NCBI RefSeq assembly: GCF_963924675.1
Contig: NC_089238.1
Coordinates: 57,506,299-57,570,298, forward strand
Reading direction: 5' to 3'
Length of the DNA: 64,000 nucleotides
Source of the DNA: Phocoena phocoena
Taxonomy: Eukaryota > Chordata > Mammalia > Artiodactyla > Phocoenidae
Of the stretch, positions 28,201 through 40,200 are shown one piece after another (within the stretch, counting starts at the first letter, position 1; each line of letters starts with the position of its first letter). The position numbers were made by a program, and so were the translations under genes. The notes beneath the pieces are model-generated. The model saw nothing but the letters and a program-made list of their open reading frames with translations. It searched no databases and was not told the DNA's origin.

Positions 28201-31200
28201 TGGGGCGTTACAAACAAAGCTGTTATGAACATTCGTGTACAAACCTTTGTATGAACGTGTACTTTCATTTCCTTCGGTTATTGACCTAGAAGCGGGACCG
28301 ATGAATCAGATTTTAGGGATATGTCCGACTTTTTAAGAACTGCCGAACTGTCTTCCAAAGTAATCTCACCATTTTACACTCCCACGGCAGTCCTTCCACA
28401 CACCTGCCAGCAGCTGGTGTGGTCGTCCTGTCAACTTCAGCCACTGTGACGGGCGTGCAGTATGAGCTCACCGTGGTTTTAATCGGTGTTTTCCTAATGG
28501 CGACCGATGCTGAACATCTGTCATGAGTGCTATTTGCCATCCATACATCTTTCTTGGTAAAATGTTCACTTTTTTTATTGGGTTATTTTCTCATCATTGA
28601 GTTTTGAGAGTTCTTTTTATAGTTTGAATACAAATCCTCTATCAAACATGCAATTTACAAATGTTTTTCTCCTAGTTCTGCGGCTTGGCTTAATTTTCTC
28701 CACAGTGCCTGTCAAAGAGCAAGTTTTAAACTCTGATGAAGTTTAATTCACTTTGTCTTTTATGGCTCATGTTTTTGGTATCCTACCTAAGAAATCTTTG
28801 CCTGTTTAGGTCACAAACTTTTCTCCTATGCTTTCTTCTAGAAGTTTTATGGTTTTACGTTGTACATTTAGGTCTGTGATCAGTTTTGAGTTAATTTCTA
28901 CATAAAGGGTGAGGTTTGATGAAGGTTCCTTTTTTTGGCATACGGTTATCTGCTCCTGAACCATTTGCTGAAAAGACCGTCTTTTCTTCACTGAAATGCC
29001 TTTATACCTTTGTCAATAATCAGTTGACCAGGGTGGTGTGGCGTCCGGGGCCCTTAGCCCGAAGCAGACGCGGCCTGGCCCACGGGATAGAGCAGTCCCC
29101 ACCGTCAGGCCCCGAGCCGACCCCAGGGCCACCCTGCAAGGAGCCGCGGGCAGCGGGAGCCTGAGTTGCTGCCAGTGCTGGCACCAAAACTGACAAGCCG
29201 CTCCTAAAATTCACATGGAAATGCAGCATCCCCAGAACAGCCAAGACAATCCTGAGAAAGAAGACCGAACCTAAGAGGACTCACACTTCCCAATTCCAAC
29301 GTCAAAGCCACAGTACTCAAGACAGAGCAGTGCTGGCCTAACAACGAGAGAGATGAATGGAACTGAGAGTCCAGAAACAGCCCCTCACAATTTCGCTCAA
29401 CGGATTCTCAACAATGGTGTGAAGACCCTTCAGTGGGGGAAAGAATGGTCTTTTCAACAAATGGTGCTGTCCAATAAAGGTGTTAAAAAAATTGTAAAAT
29501 AAACAAACAAACAAATGGTGTTGGACAACAGGACGTCCATATGCAAAAGGACACATTCGAACCCCTACCTCACACCATACACAAAAAATCAATTCAAAAT
29601 GAATCAAAGACCTAAATGTAAAAGCACAAACAATAAAATTCTTATCAGAAAACACAGGAGTGAATCTTTGCGACCTTGGCTTAGGCAACGGTTTCTTAAA
29701 TATATAATACCAAAAGCACAAGGAGTGAAAGAAGTAGTAGGTAAACTGGACTTTATCAAAATTAAAAACTTCTGTGTGTCAAAGGACAGCATCAAGAAAA
29801 TGAAGACGATGCCCACCCAATGGAAGAAAATATCTGCCGCCCAGTAATTCCAGTCCTAGGTGTGTATCCAAGAGAAATGGAAGCACCTGTCCACACAAAA
29901 ACTTGTACATGAATGTTCATAGCAGCATTACTCATAAGAGGCAAAAAGTGGAAACAACCCAGAAGTGCATCAACTAACTGCTGAGTGGATGAACCAAATG
30001 TGGTCCATCCACACGGTGGAATTTCACTCAGCCATAAAAAGGGAAGCACTAATACATGATATAACATAGAGAAGCCTTGAAAACATTATTTGCATGAAAG
30101 AAACCGATCACGAAAGAGCACATATTGTATGATTCCATTTATGTGAATGTTCAGCATAGGCAAATCCACTGAGGCAGAAAGCAGGTTAGTACTCGCCAGG
30201 GACTTGGGGAGGAGAAGTGGGGAATGACTGCTAATGGGTACGGGGCTTCTTCCTGGGATGGTGGAAATATTCAAATTAAATCGTGGTGATGGTTACAAAA
30301 TTCTGAATAAATTTTAAAAAGCCACTGAACAGTTTAAATGGATGCATTTTATGTTATGTGAAATCTATCTCATCAGAGGCGTGAAGAAGAAAAGTCAATT
30401 CGAAAATTTTAAAACCGTCTAATCTTGAAAAATGCCGTCAAGGATATTCTCCTAAAGTCTTCAAAACAACCAACTGAGTGCTTTACACGTGAGTCTAGCT
30501 CGGGCCCCACTGCCCCGGGGCACAGCGTCTCCTCCCTCTTAGCAGCACCTTTAACACAGGTGCTGAAATCGGGTACCGTGAGTCTTCCAGTGTTTTCTTC
30601 GTTTCAGAATTGTTTGGACTGCTCTATAGTGTTCTCCATATAAACTTTATTTTATTTACTATTTACTTATTTACTCAGGCTGCGCTGTGAGGCTTGAGGA
30701 ATCTTAACTCCCTGACCAGGGACCGAACCCGCGCCCTCGGCAGTGTAAGAGCGGAGTCCTAACCACTGGACCACCAGGGAATTCCCTCCACATAAATTTT
30801 AGAATCGTCTTGTTGATTTTTTTTTTCTTTTAAATTTATTTATTTATTTTTGGCTGTGTTGGGTCTTCGTTTCTGTGAGGCGGCTTTCTCTAGTTGCGGC
30901 AAGCGGGGACCACTCTTCATCGCGGTGCGCGGGGCTCTCACTGTCGCGGCCTCTCTTGTTGCGGAGCACAGGCTCCAGACGCGAAGGCTCGGCAGTTGTG
31001 GCTCACAGGCCCAGTTGCTCCGCGGCAATGTGGGATCTTCCCAGACCAGGGCTCGAACCCATGTCCCCTGCATTGGCAGGCGGATTCTCAACCACTGTGC
31101 CACCAGAGAAGCCCCTCGTCTTGTTGATTTCAAAAACAGAAAAACGCTACTGGGACTTACTTTTGCCGGGCGGTCATGTAAGATGACGGAAAGTTTGTAA

Positions 31201-34200
31201 GTTTAAAGGTACATGGAGTGATGTTCTCCCACTGTCCACAGGTTCTCCCTCTTACAGAACTGTAGTCCTGACCACAACGAGCTAGAGAGACCTCGGTTAA
31301 ACGCCCGAAGCTATGTAACTACAAGGCGCTTCACTTTTCGAGTGTGACAGGAGCCCCAAACCTAAGCACATGCATATCGCACATTCGTGTAGGAGAGTGC
31401 AACTCACCTGCAGAGAACAAGCACACAGTTTAAGCTGTGCAAATGAACGGGGTGCTTTATAAATAAGAAGATGGTTGTGTTTTTTTAAAATCTTCCTTGT
31501 ATCTTTCCTTTGTGCCTCAAATTACCATCAACAAATGTAGTGTGGGCAGTAAATCCCTTAGGGCGTATCAAGTTAGTATGAGTCGGACTGGTGGCTAGTG
31601 AAGGATCACCACTTTCCTAAACACAAGAATCCTTTTATCAGTTTTCGAGTCAGGAAAAGCAAGCTTTTCCGATAACCAAACCTTTTTCTTTAAGTACCAA
31701 AACACTTCATTCAGCTTAACCATTTGGGGTTAGAAGTGTCTTAAACTGAACTTCAACCCAGCTGTCCGCTCTGCTTTCAGAAGACTCACGGCGCCCTATC
31801 CTGCCAGCCTGCCGCCTCCCCACCCTGATCACAAGGCCCTCCTCTGGGGAAAGGCCACGAGAGGCCAAGTGTCCACCCTGCCAAAGCTCATTTCTTTGCA
31901 GAGAGGCTGTGGACTGGGGCCGAGTCCAAGCCCAGTTTGATCAGACGGGCTGTGAGTGGGATCTGAAGGGCTTGACGCTCAGCAGTTCCCACACACGCAG
32001 GCCCTGTGCACGGGGACCACGCCCGCCACCAGCCCCTCAGGCGATATCCGCCAGCCAGAGGCTGACTGCAGAGGAGAGGAGCCAACACACCCAGCGTTTC
32101 AGGGACTCTCTGGGCTCCCCAACCCCAGCAGGCCTTGACGATGCTGGGGTCCTGAGGTTCTGGTTGCTGACACTTGGCTGCTGGTCGCAAGCTCTGACAA
32201 CCTCCAAAACCGAAGGGAAGCCTTTCCCATACATCTATGGAGTAACAAGTGATTTGCACAATGCAGGACTTCCCAAATCGATCAGTTTCCTACAATGCAC
32301 GTGGTCAAAGGAGAACCTCGCACAACAATGGGGTAGTAACAGAACCCTGGTGACACAGCCAGCCACGCACACGCAGCTAAGCGGGACCAGGAAACTCAGT
32401 CTGGCCAGTAGGACGTAAGTGGAAGTGTCTATTTTTTTTGCCACGCCTCGCGGCATTTGGGATCTTAGTTCCCCGACCAGGGATCGAACCCGCGCTCCTG
32501 GCAGTGGAAGCGAGGAGCCCTAACCACTGGACTGCCAGGGAAGTCCCTCTAGTGGCTGTTTTTAAGAATGGTCCATGAAAAAGAGGTAAAAGTAACCTTT
32601 CACTCTCCTCTTCATCCCATGTCCTCCTGTTGCCTGGAATGAAAACGTGAGGGCTGGAGTCCTAGCTGCCATCTTGGACCATGAGGCTAAGGGCCACCTC
32701 CTAGAGATGTCAAAGCAGTCAGCTGGAGGGAACCTGGCTCCCTACGTATTTTATGGAGCACAGATGCCATTCCAGCCCCAGGGCCGACTCCTTGTACACT
32801 CCGACGTTGTTTAAGCCACTGTTATTGTAGATCTGAGATTCTAATAAACAGTATGCCTCAATTTTCACAGTTCTCTACGTTAGCCAACTCTGGTGACCAG
32901 CCACCAGCAGCTAAGCATGTCAGTCTAGAGAATGTCCCCCCCCCACACACACACCAAGGACTTTCTGTCACCCAGGAGGTACAGAAGAACAACAGCTCAT
33001 CTTTGCAGCCACTTACTATATCCACACCCTGTACTGAGTGCTTTGAATGAACTGTCTCATTTAATTCTCCCCCAAACTCCATCCTGTTCGACTGAATGGA
33101 GGTGCTGGGGCACAGAGAAGTCCAGCATTGTCCTCGGTCACACGGCGAACAGGAACACAACAGGACTGCGCACTCCAGGCTGTGGCCGAGCCCAGCCCCT
33201 CCCCCTCATGGAGCCTGCTGAGGTCCAGGGGGAGCAGCCCCCCAGGCCCAACAAGCCCACCATGGAGACGGTCCACCCACAGGGCCCAGTCCCCACTTCT
33301 GTCTCCCGCAGCAGTGGCACAGTGCTTTGCAAAAGACTCGCCTTTTATTGTGAGACATAAAAGTACCACTTCATGGTAAATGTTTCCTTCCTATCCCTTA
33401 GAGGAGAAAAGGAAAAAAAAACTTAGCATCTTACCTCAAAGGAACATTCAACATTTCTTTCATTTTTTTTGTGTGATAATCCCTTCAGGTCTATCTTTTC
33501 AACACTCACTGTAAAGGTAAACAAAACAAAACAAAACAACAACAAACAAAATTATAAAAATGAAGTAAGAGCTTGAAGTACATATGATTAGTTTACATCG
33601 ATACATTAGCAACTTTTCACAAGTACGGCTCCCAACACCCGGCCCCGTCTCCTCTGTGGTGGGTGAGCTCGCCAGGAACGAGGAGGCTGCTCGCGCGGGA
33701 ATGGAGGGCGAAGTTGAAAGTGACACAGGAAAAACAGGCAAAAAATAAAAACAAATCATAGAAAAGAAAGAGATCGGTGCTTGAAAATGCACAAGGGCAC
33801 AGACCATAATTATAACTGAAGATTAGTTATGATCTCATTTCTGAAAAACTAATGCTCAACGTTTTCCACTGTGATTATTTAGAGACACAGCTGCCCAGAA
33901 CCTCTCACTGGCATCTCCTCATCTCCTCCTTCTAGGACAAAGCCAGGCTGGAGGTGTGAGGAGAGCAGCTGCGGAGGAGACCCTGCAGACCCCCAGCACC
34001 GCCTCTGCAAAACAGAGCAAGGACGGGCGGAGGCCGCAGTTGCACAGGTGGACAGGGATGAGAAAAGGTCGTCACCGTTAAGAGTTCCAAAGCCATCACC
34101 TCTGCATACCTCCCTTTTCACATGCAAGGGTGCCTTTTTTTTCTCCTCAAAAAAGAAAATGATACAATTAAGTTTCTAAGCCCTTAAGCTTTAAGATGCA

Positions 34201-37200
34201 AATATTTGAGCACAAATATTTGTTGAAAATAAAACAGCACTTATCAAACATGATGTAGCTTCCAAACTCCCAAACCACATTAAGGTATGTATGTCCTATT
34301 TCTGATTCAAATACTAAAGTTTCTCAAGTACCGATTTAACTGATTCTTCAAGCTTATGAACCTTGGGCAGGCACATGGGCAGTCAGCTCTTATGCAAAGA
34401 CCCTGGCAAATGAGGGAGGCTTTACTTTCTGAACAGAACACGCACCTTCTTGCACTATTTTTCACCAACATTTCCAGAGATCTCTTGGCTGTGCACTATG
34501 GGGATTTCTACAAAGCTTCAAAACCTGTCTAGCATGACACACTCAACATAACTTATTAAAGCTATTAAGTTACACTTTCTGCAGACGCCCCATCTTCTGG
34601 TCGGCCATACCTTCCATGGTTTTCTCCGGACCACCCCCAGAAAGCTTTGTGCTCAAAAGTTTGGAGGGAAAATCTGAGAAACTCCTTTTTGTAGGCTGCC
34701 CATGTACATTAGCATATTAAAGGCTCTGAGAAGTCCTGCAACAAATAAATCTACATTTTTAAACCACAATTCCTCAATTTCTTCGGCCACAGAACTCTCT
34801 CCTCCCCTAACACGTCTGAGCACCCCAGAGAGCAACGAGCAGCTCTGTGCACGGGGCTTCGGGGAAGGTTCTAACCCTGCACTGCCCACTGCTGCAGCCA
34901 CAGACCACACGGGACCACTTAAGTCGGTACTAATTACAATTGAGTAGAATTAAAAACCTCGCCCCTCGGTTGCACTAGCCGCATTCTGGGCGTTCCCACA
35001 CGGGGCTAGCAGCTGCCATATTGCAGCAGACACAGAAGCCTGGCCATCCCAGGGAGCTCTACTGGGCGAGGGGCAGGCAGGCTGCAGGCTGCCCTCGGCC
35101 TGTCTGTCTGTGTAAACAGGCTCCGGGGCACACAGCCACGCCGTGGGCCGACGTACCGTCAATGGGTGCTCTCCACCCAGCGACGGCAGAGCCCGGCGGC
35201 GGTGCCAGACTCCGCACGCTTCCCAGAGCCAGAAATACTGACTTTCTGGATCTTTGCAGAAAAAAGGGTGCCAATCCCTGCCCTAAACCAACAACTGTTC
35301 ATTCACCAACTCGTCTTACAAAGCTCCTGCTGTGTCCCGGGCCGTGTTCCAAGGGCTGGGCACGCAGCGATCAGCACCGTCCATGGGTTCTCGCACTCAC
35401 AGAGGTTGCGGCCTGTTGGGGAAAAGCGCTTTCACGCCCTGAACTTTCCTCACGAGTCTCCCTAATTTTATAAAGTCGCATCGGGGTTGATATGGATCTT
35501 GGGAGACACTAGAACCCATTTGGTTTAGAGTATTTTTAGCTTAAAATAGCTCACAGGAAGGAATTACTCTAAAAAAAAAAATAAGAATGTTTTCTTCCTT
35601 TCTGGCAAAACAAAGAAAACACTACATTTAGCAGCTGTGCACTGCCCGACCTCACTCAGTGAAACTACTCACTGTTCCTGTCTGACTTCCCCAGTCAGAT
35701 TGCCGGCAAATAAGCAGCTCTTATGTTTTCCCAATCACTATTTTTAAAAACTTACCCACAATGACCTCACCGTAATCCAGATCCTTTACTTTTTTAAACA
35801 ACAGAATATACAAAGTCAATGAGTACAGAAAAATGTTATTCGGCATTTTCCCAGGCCACAGAACACCAACGTGTACCTAAAAGTTCCAGGACTGAGTATG
35901 AGGATTTATGAAAAAAAAAGAAAAAAACCCCAACTGGACTGAAAGCGGGAAGTGACTCATAACTGGACAGGAAAATGTGAAAAGCAGATGAATGTTACTC
36001 AGCTGTTTTCAAAGAAAAGAGGCATTTTGGACCACAGGACTGAAATGTTTGTGAGACCTCTTCAAAATCACCAGCCCACCTGACTCGGTGTTCTGTGTCC
36101 GCGCCATCGGCCCTCTGCAGGCAGCTGCAGCGGCCCCGGCACTGCCAGGATGGCTCCGGACCAGATACACGGCCTGCCGACGAGTTCTGCTGCTTTTCTC
36201 TTGGTGCCGCGCCCACTGTGTGGCCACTCGGGGCTCTGAGGGTGGGAGGACGGCCTGCTGGGGCGGGGGCGGGGGCGAGGGGGGTGGGAGAGATCGTGCC
36301 AACGGACTTCTGTAGCAGATGGGAGTGGCGACGGTGGCTAACACAAGGGGCGGCTGGGGGGTGCTGAACTGGGTGGGCTTCAAAGGTGTGTAAGCATGCT
36401 CTCGACTTTGGAACTATTAAAGACTATGTTTATAAAAATAAAAACATGAAAAATGCTTATAATATTACCTGAAAAATTATAAACTGTATGTATAACACGA
36501 CTATAGTTGTTGTTTAAAATGTTAAAGAAAGACTAAAAATAAATTATCAAAAATGATAGGGTTGGGCTTCCCTGGTGGCGCAGTGGTTGAGAGTCCGCCT
36601 GCCGATGCAGGGGACGCGGGTTCGTGCCCCGGTCCGGGAGGATCCCACATGCCGCGGAGCGGCTGGGCCCGTGAGCCATGGCCACTGGGCCTGCGCGTCC
36701 GGAGCCTGTGCTCCGCAATGGGAGAGGCCACAACAGTGAGAGGCCCACGTACTGGAAAAAAAAAAAAAAAAAAAAAGATACGGTTAATTGTGTTTGGTTG
36801 TGGAATTATGGGTAGTTTCCCTGCCAAATTTCTGTAATGCGGTTTCATAAGTTTAGAGTGTTTACCTACACGCATATAAATTTGTTGACGACCCACTTAA
36901 AGTCTACTGGTAGATAATGCGGCCTCCCTCCCTCCCACCACCCTCGTGAGCCCTGCAGACTGTGTCATCTGTCACACACGAAGTCTCAGTACTTTCTGAA
37001 AAGGGCCAGCAAACTTGTGTCAACTTGGGGGGCTAGATACCAAACCATCACCTGCAGGGAGAGAACACATCCGAAGACAGGATTAGCACCAACTGGAAAG
37101 ACCCCGAGCCCGAACGGGCACGATGGGAAGAACGCTAGGGGGCTGGGAAGGACGTGAGCCTCGCTGGGCTCCAGACTGTGCAGAGGCTCAGGGCAGGGCA

Positions 37201-40200
37201 CCCAGGGCTGGGAACCCGGGACTCGAGGCCACCAGCTTGCTCTCACGTAGAGATGCAAAGAGCAAGGTGGTGTGCTGTCTGCTTTTAACATTTCGTGTGT
37301 TCAAACCTTTCTTCTTTTCTTATTCACGACGTACACTAGGAATTCTCCTCAAATCTTACAAGTTAGAGCACACCGCCTTCACTAAGATGTGTAATTGCAC
37401 TGAACCACCATTTTTATAATTGGATCAATGCCTAATTTAAAAACCAGAACACTAACGTAACTGAAAAAGGAGGGAGGGAGGGAGATGTGCGCAGAAGAGA
37501 CTGTAAAAGGCCCCGCAGTGACAGCCCAGGCAAGCATCCCCAAAGGCCTGAGCGGGGTCTGGCGGAGTCACAGATGGACCAGAAAACCACTCCCCGGACC
37601 TCAGCCCGGGGAGCTCCTGCTAAAACCGCCACAGCCTAAGGGCCACCAAGGGCCTTCAAACGATCTACAGGAGCTGATGGCCAGCCACCTCACACCGAGA
37701 GAACACGACACCTAGAGATGATGGCTTTAATATGTCCCAAGAATGCGGCCCCCTTTTGGAACATTTTCCCTAAAGTCTTCTGGAAAAAACCGGGTGGTTG
37801 GTAGTTTTCTGCCAATTATGTGTTTTACTTGATTTCAAAGTATCTTTATGAAATAGCTTAATTCTGTACACTCAATAACAAGAAACCAAAAATGACCAAA
37901 ACTGTGCCAAAAGAAAGCACAGTAAAGAGGGTATTATTCATGAGGAAAGGCAAAGATGGAAACAGTCATGTTCTAGCACAACACCGTCTTCTCTCGAGTT
38001 CTATACAACAGTACTCAGTGTCTTCATACTTAAAGACACTAAACCAGACTAATATTTGAGATGCCTCCAGCTTTACAATCGTTATTACTGAAATCTAGTT
38101 TTTATCTAAAACTTGAAAACCTGTATTCTCAAAAGTCTCAGGTGAATAATGACGTCCCTAAAATATCAAGTTACTTTCTCACTTTCATTTAGTTGTCTGT
38201 ATTGATGGGAATAATTTTTTTAAAAACACTGCTTCTTTTAACTGTCCTTAAAATTCAAACATACACTACTATGCTGATTAAACTGATCCTCTTTCCTATA
38301 TCTTTTTAGGTCATGGTATATTTAAGAACTCTGTAATTTATTTTTCTTTGATTTTTTTATCATCTAGCTACCTTGCATTAATTTGATTTGTTAGTTCTCC
38401 AGAAATATGGAAACAAAAGCAGTACATGATCCAGAAAACATAAAGCTGATAGAACGTATTTCTAAAGCAGCAGAAGTAGGGAATGAACGCGCACTCCACT
38501 GGAATGGTTAGTGATGTGGCGCCTGAACCTAGGGGCCTGAGGAACTCACTTGTTTATGTATTAGGCAAACGTTTTACTCAGCCTTAGCACGCACGAGACA
38601 CAGGAGCAGCCGTAAGTGACGGAAAAAGGAAAAGTTCACAGCAGTGCTGTGGGGCTAGACCTCAAAGGGAAGGGCCCGGTGGGCAGAGCGACACGGTGGT
38701 CAAGGCCCAGGGATGACGGCACCTGTGCTGGACGAAGCTGTGCGGTGGCTGAGACGGGTGACAGGAGGCCAGGGCAGACAGGACAGACCCACAACCCACT
38801 CGGCAGGGCCAGGGAAGCCAAGGGGCTCTGCAGTCAGACAGGCTGTCTGAAACGTGACACTTTCCAGCTCCGTGACCTTGGGCGCAGTTATTTAATCCCT
38901 GAACAAAACGTGCTCTGTGGGACTGCGGCATCACCTGGCGGGCTTCCACAAACTCCAAGCGGCTTCCCGAGGAAGGCTGTACCTGAAAATCTTCACAATC
39001 AATAGTACAGAGAAAAAGATAATGCTTTCACTTCATGTGTACTTGAGTTTCCTTCTCTACTCTCTTCTAACACAAGTGTTGGGATCCCAGCTTATCTTAG
39101 GAACACTGCTTATCTGTGACTCAGTTCTCCCGTCTGTGAAATGGGGACTGTTGTTAGAACGAACCAGCTTATACCTGAGCCCCACAGGTTCTTAGGAAGA
39201 TCAGATGAGTTAATGTATGTAACGAGCTTGGACACCACCTGACAAGAGCAGTCAGGGTTTCAGATTGTCCTTACTGCTGTCCCCTGAGCTTCAGTACTGA
39301 AGAAATACAAAAATCTGACCTCTTTACAAGCTAAATTGTGTCACTGAAAACTTCTAAGAAGCAGAGACAACCCACAACAGAAGTGGGATACAGAAAAGAC
39401 AGCAAGAAAACTTTAATAACACTCAGAGTGGCTTCAGAGCAGTAACAGGGCACCGGGGAAAGTGCAAACGACAAAACCGGGTTTACCTGCTGGTCAATTT
39501 CTGGGCGGAGGAGACCATCATCCCCACGACCACTGGCTGGAGAATACCATAGATAATTAGCAAGGTCTGCCTATTCTCTAAGGATTATGACGTCTGAGAG
39601 CAGACAATAACGGTCCTACCACAGATCTGCCTTCCCGCACCCAGGCACATCGGCAAGAGAGTGACAGACACAGCCGTTCAACTGGCAATTATGTTAAAAA
39701 ACAGGAACGAGGGGGTCTTGACAATTGTGCCTACAGGAAAAAGCACAATGGTGAAGGAAAGGCCTTCCCCTTAAGACTGCGAGGGTGTAGGACACAGGCT
39801 CCAAAGGTGCGGGGATGGGCTGGGGACGAAGGAAGCAACGCCCCATCGGGAGGCGCTCCTCCCTGGGCGACACATGCAAGGAAGAAGTCCTTCGGAGCGA
39901 GTGAGTGACAACCACCCACCCGGAAACTGAGGTCCTGCTGTGTCTTCAGAAAGACTGACCCTCCAGCTGAGCCAGAGGTGAGCCGACCACGCGCTCCCAG
40001 GGCTGCTAGGAGCGCGATCTTCCCCCCTATACACACCGAGCGAGTTTCCAGGCACCCGCGCCCGGTTCTAGACCAGGAGGCCCAGAGAGCCCTGTCTCTC
40101 CCCAGCGAGACCCCAAACCCCGCACAGCTGGCCGGGGGACAGCCAGCCCGACTCTGTCTAGTGTGGCTGCACAAAGCCAGACCTTCAAGAACCAGGGAGC

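Larger units (their letters stand above)
22696..33434 (-). other. ZCCHC14: ZCCHC14 intron of 10.7 kb, repeat-rich
   Basis: It contains CHR SINEs (24679-24959, 30830-31115), the composite SINE at 27351-27870, tRNA-type short SINEs (30652-30787, 32431-32548), LINE-1 fragments (25380-26030, 27885-29035, 29180-30400) and part of an MIR (33035-33170). No coding exon in phase with both neighbours was found except a 27-nt candidate at 31391-31417, which was rejected. Confidence 0.7.

Noticed and set aside
31166..31236. 71-nt exon-like segment on the - strand (TGTGGACAG acceptor, GTAAGT donor)
   Set aside because: Its phase does not fit between the 33435 and 22624 exons, which already join in frame (ECSFE-VLWSD).
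31391..31417. 27-nt in-frame microexon candidate on the - strand
   Set aside because: In phase, but it would insert nine residues into the PX-like domain. The acceptor has a poor pyrimidine tract and chance occurrence is likely.
35757..35830. Open stretch with a GTAAGT donor reading KKVKDLDYGEVIV on the - strand
   Set aside because: No acceptor is visible and its phase does not fit between the flanking exons.
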